Below are positions 22,792 to 24,736 of a stretch of 24,736 nucleotides of DNA, one piece after another. The notes beneath the pieces were generated by a model that saw nothing but the letters and a program-made list of their open reading frames with translations, was not told where the DNA came from and searched no databases. The translations under genes and the position numbers were made by a program. The stretch covers positions 1 to 24,736 of the IMG/VR virus record IMGVR_UViG_3300042390_000674. One strand, 5' to 3'. Every line of letters begins with the position of its first letter. The first letter of the stretch is position 1. This stretch comes from a virus.

Positions 22792-23226
22792 CTACGGCAT
22801 CCCCGACACGATCTCAGACGCCATCCGCTCCCCACGCGCCCGAGCCTTGATGAGCTCACGCAGCCGCTCCACCTCGTCCAGCAGCGCCCCCACGTCCATC
22901 CGATACGCCGCCTGCCAGCCGGTGCCGGTGGCGCGGGAGAGCACCTGACGGATGCCGGTGAGGTCGAGGGATGCGACGGCGGGGGGCCCCTCGTCAATGG
23001 CGACGACTTCGGCGCCGGCCATGACTGCGCGCCACCATTCGACGGACTCGCGACATGCGCCGCGCTCCCCGTCGACGATGGTGGTGTAGGTCCAGCTTAC
23101 GAGCCACCCAGATACATCCAGCACGGTCGCCTCGTAGCCGGGAAGCCCGTACCGGACGACGTCGCCCGCCCGCGGATCCACCCGAGGATCGCGCCCCTCA
23201 ACATCGGCGGGGGTGGGGCGGGTCAT
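22792..23226 (-). CDS. Unknown phage protein with a small beta domain
   Basis: This 144-residue protein starts at ATG 23226, chosen because it overlaps the upstream stop as ATGA. The frame extends further upstream but only as a shadow of the neighbours. The first half looks like a small SH3-like beta domain (DPRVDPRAGDVVRYGLPGYE, then SWTYTTIVDGERG) followed by CRESVEWWRAVMAGAEVV. The second half is a coiled coil (DVGALLDEVERLRELIKARA). Related small proteins occur in phage early regions. No function is assigned. Confidence 0.65.
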   Translation of the reverse strand: MTRPTPADVEGRDPRVDPRAGDVVRYGLPGYEATVLDVSGWLVSWTYTTIVDGERGACRESVEWWRAVMAGAEVVAIDEGPPAVASLDLTGIRQVLSRATGTGWQAAYRMDVGALLDEVERLRELIKARARGERMASEIVSGMP

Positions 23227-23576
23227 GGCGCACTCTCCAGGGCGGCGACCAGGGCCTCGGCTTCGGTGGTGTGATAGCCGCCAAACTCGCCACCGTCCCC
23301 GATTAGCGACCACATCCGCCCGCCGTTCAGGATCCCAACAAACTGGCAAATGGCGCCAACGCCCTCGTCTTCGCACACCTCCCGCACCAACGCGAGGAGA
23401 CAGCCGAGCGTGGCGGGGTCGGCCAACACCGGGAGTACCTCGGCTCCCGCGTACCAAGGCCAGTTCTCCCCCACGCGAGCGCGCCACGCGCCGTCCGCGA
23501 GGAGCATCCCCGGCATCCATCGCCAGCCCTTGCAGGCGACGGCGCGGCGGGAGAGGGCGATCTGCTCTTCGGTCAT
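23223..23576 (-). CDS. Unknown phage protein with a KGWRWMPGM motif
   Basis: This 117-residue protein starts at ATG 23576, overlapping the upstream stop as ATGA. It has the segment KGWRWMPGMLLADG near residue 15, then a DPATLGCLLALVREVCEDEG segment and a C-terminal GGYHTTEAEALVAALESAP. This pattern is familiar from many small phage-encoded hypothetical proteins, but their role is unknown. No transmembrane segment or catalytic motif is visible. Confidence 0.68.
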   Translation of the reverse strand: MTEEQIALSRRAVACKGWRWMPGMLLADGAWRARVGENWPWYAGAEVLPVLADPATLGCLLALVREVCEDEGVGAICQFVGILNGGRMWSLIGDGGEFGGYHTTEAEALVAALESAP

Positions 23577-23773
23577 GGCTTCTCCTCGCGGCGGTGCTCG
23601 CCGCTCTTGATTCGATCCGCACAGAACGACATCCAAGGATCCCCGCCGTCTTCAGCCCATCGCTCCAAAGCGGCCCCCACGGCGGCGCGCTCTTCCTGTG
23701 TCGCCATCTCCACGATGCGGGGCAGCGCATCCACAAGCGCATCCAGGGCTTGCACCATCACCGACGCGCTCAT
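23573..23773 (-). CDS. Small acidic unknown protein
   Basis: This 66-residue protein starts at ATG 23773, overlapping the upstream stop as ATGA. It is helical (VMVQALDALVDALPRIVEMA, then QEERAAVGAALERWAEDGGD) and ends in basic residues. No family is recognised. Translational coupling on both sides supports it being real. Confidence 0.6.
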   Translation of the reverse strand: MSASVMVQALDALVDALPRIVEMATQEERAAVGAALERWAEDGGDPWMSFCADRIKSGEHRREEKP

Positions 23774-23982
23774 GACCGCAGGCTCCAGAGGTTGACGACC
23801 CCGCGGCCCATGTGGCGCGTGCGGGGGACGGTGACGCACTCGGCGATGCCGAGCAGGTAGAGGGCGCGGAGAGCGCCGCACGCCTGCGCGGTGCTCACGC
23901 CGATGGCTTCGGCGACCTCGGCAGCGGGGCTACTCGGCTCGGCCGCGAGGTAGTCGCGGGCTCGGGCGCGGATGGTGGTCAC
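23770..23982 (-). CDS. Small winged-helix DNA-binding protein
   Basis: This 70-residue protein starts at GTG 23982, overlapping the upstream stop as GTGA. The helix-turn-helix is clear: ARARDYLAAEPSSPAAEVAE, then AIGVSTAQACGALRALYLLG, followed by a wing with TVPRTRHMGRG and a final LWSLRS strand. This is the layout of small MarR/ArsR-like transcription regulators. It may regulate the leftward operon or lysogeny, but no operator can be assigned. Confidence 0.7.
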   Translation of the reverse strand: MTTIRARARDYLAAEPSSPAAEVAEAIGVSTAQACGALRALYLLGIAECVTVPRTRHMGRGVVNLWSLRS

Positions 23983-24185
23983 GCCGGCACCGTGCCCAGC
24001 AGCGCCGCCCGGACCTCGGCCCCGTCCGCCGTCAGGATCCACCGCCCCGCCGGCCGGGTGGTGGTCGGCCGCATGGACGCCAGCCCGAGCGTGCCCGCCT
24101 CGGCCCACAGCGCGGACGAGGGGGCGAGGTGGGGGGCGGCGAGGGCGTCGCGGAGCTCGGGGGTGAGGCGGGAGAGGCGGATCAC
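23979..24185 (-). CDS. Small unknown protein, winged-helix-like ending
   Basis: This 68-residue protein starts at ATG 24185, overlapping the upstream stop as ATGA. The sequence (MIRLSRLTPELRDALAAPHL, later RPTTTRPAGRWILTADGAEV) has a helix, then a strand-like wing and a Thr-x-x-Gly element often seen at the end of winged-helix domains. That similarity is weak, so I leave the function open. Confidence 0.55.
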   Translation of the reverse strand: MIRLSRLTPELRDALAAPHLAPSSALWAEAGTLGLASMRPTTTRPAGRWILTADGAEVRAALLGTVPA

Positions 24186-24601
24186 GACAGCGCCCCGCCG
24201 ACGTACCCGCCGCGCCCGGCGGCGAGGGCGTCCTCGGCCGCTTCGGCGCGGGCGACTACGTCGTGGTAGTCGACCTCAAAGGCTTTGACGCCAGCAAGGA
24301 CGCCGCGGATGGCTTTCAGCTCGGCGAGCTCGCGGAGCAGCTCGGCGTCGTCGTGTACCTCGAGAAGGCCGAGTTCCTCGCGGATGGTCCCGACGAGGTC
24401 TCTGAGCTGGTCACGCTCGGCGGCGAGGGCGCGCACGCTGTCCCCCTCCTCGAGCTTGTCGTATGGGTCGACGCCGGCCTCGTCGAGGGCCGCGAGCACG
24501 TCGTACAGGCGAGCCTCGAAGCCCGCGGCCTCCTGTCGCCAGAACTCAACAGTGGCAGCGCCACCCGGGGGGATCGTGACGCCCGATTCAGCCCGCCTCA
24601 C
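24182..24601 (-). CDS. Coiled-coil protein of unknown function
   Basis: This 139-residue protein starts at GTG 24601, overlapping the upstream stop as GTGA. It is almost wholly helical and acidic (VRALAAERDQLRDLVGTIRE, then AELLRELAELKAIRGVLAGV), with a short Gly-rich end. It may oligomerise. No DNA-binding motif or membrane segment is visible. It is co-directional with the integrase genes. Confidence 0.62.
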   Translation of the reverse strand: MRRAESGVTIPPGGAATVEFWRQEAAGFEARLYDVLAALDEAGVDPYDKLEEGDSVRALAAERDQLRDLVGTIREELGLLEVHDDAELLRELAELKAIRGVLAGVKAFEVDYHDVVARAEAAEDALAAGRGGYVGGALS

Positions 24602-24736
24602 GCCGCCACCGCCAAGTCAGCGCGGCCCGACTCGCTCAGGCGGTAGCGGGCGGGGCGATGCCCGTCGCTCACCAGCCAACCCTCGGCGGCGAGGCGGCTC
24701 ACGAAGCGGGCGATGGAGGACTCGGAGAGGCCGGAG
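24598..24736 (-). CDS. Winged-helix protein, N-terminus beyond the right edge
   Basis: The frame enters from the right edge and ends with TGA at 24600-24598, overlapping the next gene's GTG. The last 45 residues show a helix-turn-helix and wing: SESSIARFVSRLAAEGWLVS, then DGHRPARYRLSESGRADLAV. This is a recognition helix followed by a wing and a strand with Thr/Ser-x-x-Gly spacing typical of MarR-like regulators. It is the first visible gene of the leftward operon. A full-length reading is needed to name it. Confidence 0.62.
   Translation of the reverse strand, partial: SGLSESSIARFVSRLAAEGWLVSDGHRPARYRLSESGRADLAVAA

Overview
The window looks like about 24.7 kb of a temperate, long-tailed (siphovirus-type) double-stranded DNA phage. 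The DNA is very GC-rich (about 70% by eye), with many GTG and TTG starts, so the host is presumably a high-GC bacterium; the sequence alone does not identify it. Both ends cut through genes, so this is an internal piece of a phage genome or prophage.

Layout, left to right. (1) 1-1359, rightward: the 3' part of a DNA adenine methyltransferase, a small protein with a zinc-ligand-like motif, and a short protein resembling sigma-factor region 2. (2) 1535-9569, rightward: the packaging and head module (small and large terminase, portal, scaffold, major capsid, several small head proteins, head-tail adaptor, tail-terminator-like protein). (3) 9617-14861, rightward: major tail protein, tail assembly chaperones joined by a classic -1 ribosomal frameshift (G GGT TTT plus hairpin), tape measure and tail hub. 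(4) 14861-19756, rightward: a 1092-residue sialidase-propeller-like tail protein and smaller fibre-like appendage proteins. (5) 19779-21068, rightward: a lysis-like cassette with a membrane/coiled-coil holin candidate, a DUF5675-type protein and two small unknowns. (6) 21069-21310: a convergent intergenic region with a candidate attP. It has a 7-7-7 inverted-repeat core and flanking direct repeats that look like integrase arm sites. (7) 24736-21311, leftward: a tightly coupled run of nine genes ending in an excisionase-like protein and a complete tyrosine integrase.

Neighbouring genes nearly all overlap by 1-4 bases (ATGA, GTGA, TTGA, TGATG), so each module is probably translated as a coupled unit. 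The most unusual signal is a short directional motif, CGGTAYCAC. It lies in seven of the eight real intergenic gaps between 1360 and 9616, always on the coding strand, and in two cases exactly five bases before a start codon. It resembles the stoperators or start-associated sequences of actinobacterial phages, or a phage-specific late promoter element. The sigma-region-2-like protein encoded just upstream of the first copy is a possible partner. No stretch over 300 bases lacks a gene; the largest gaps are 1360-1534 and 21069-21310. I saw no tRNA, rRNA, CRISPR array, insertion sequence, or recognisable immunity repressor.
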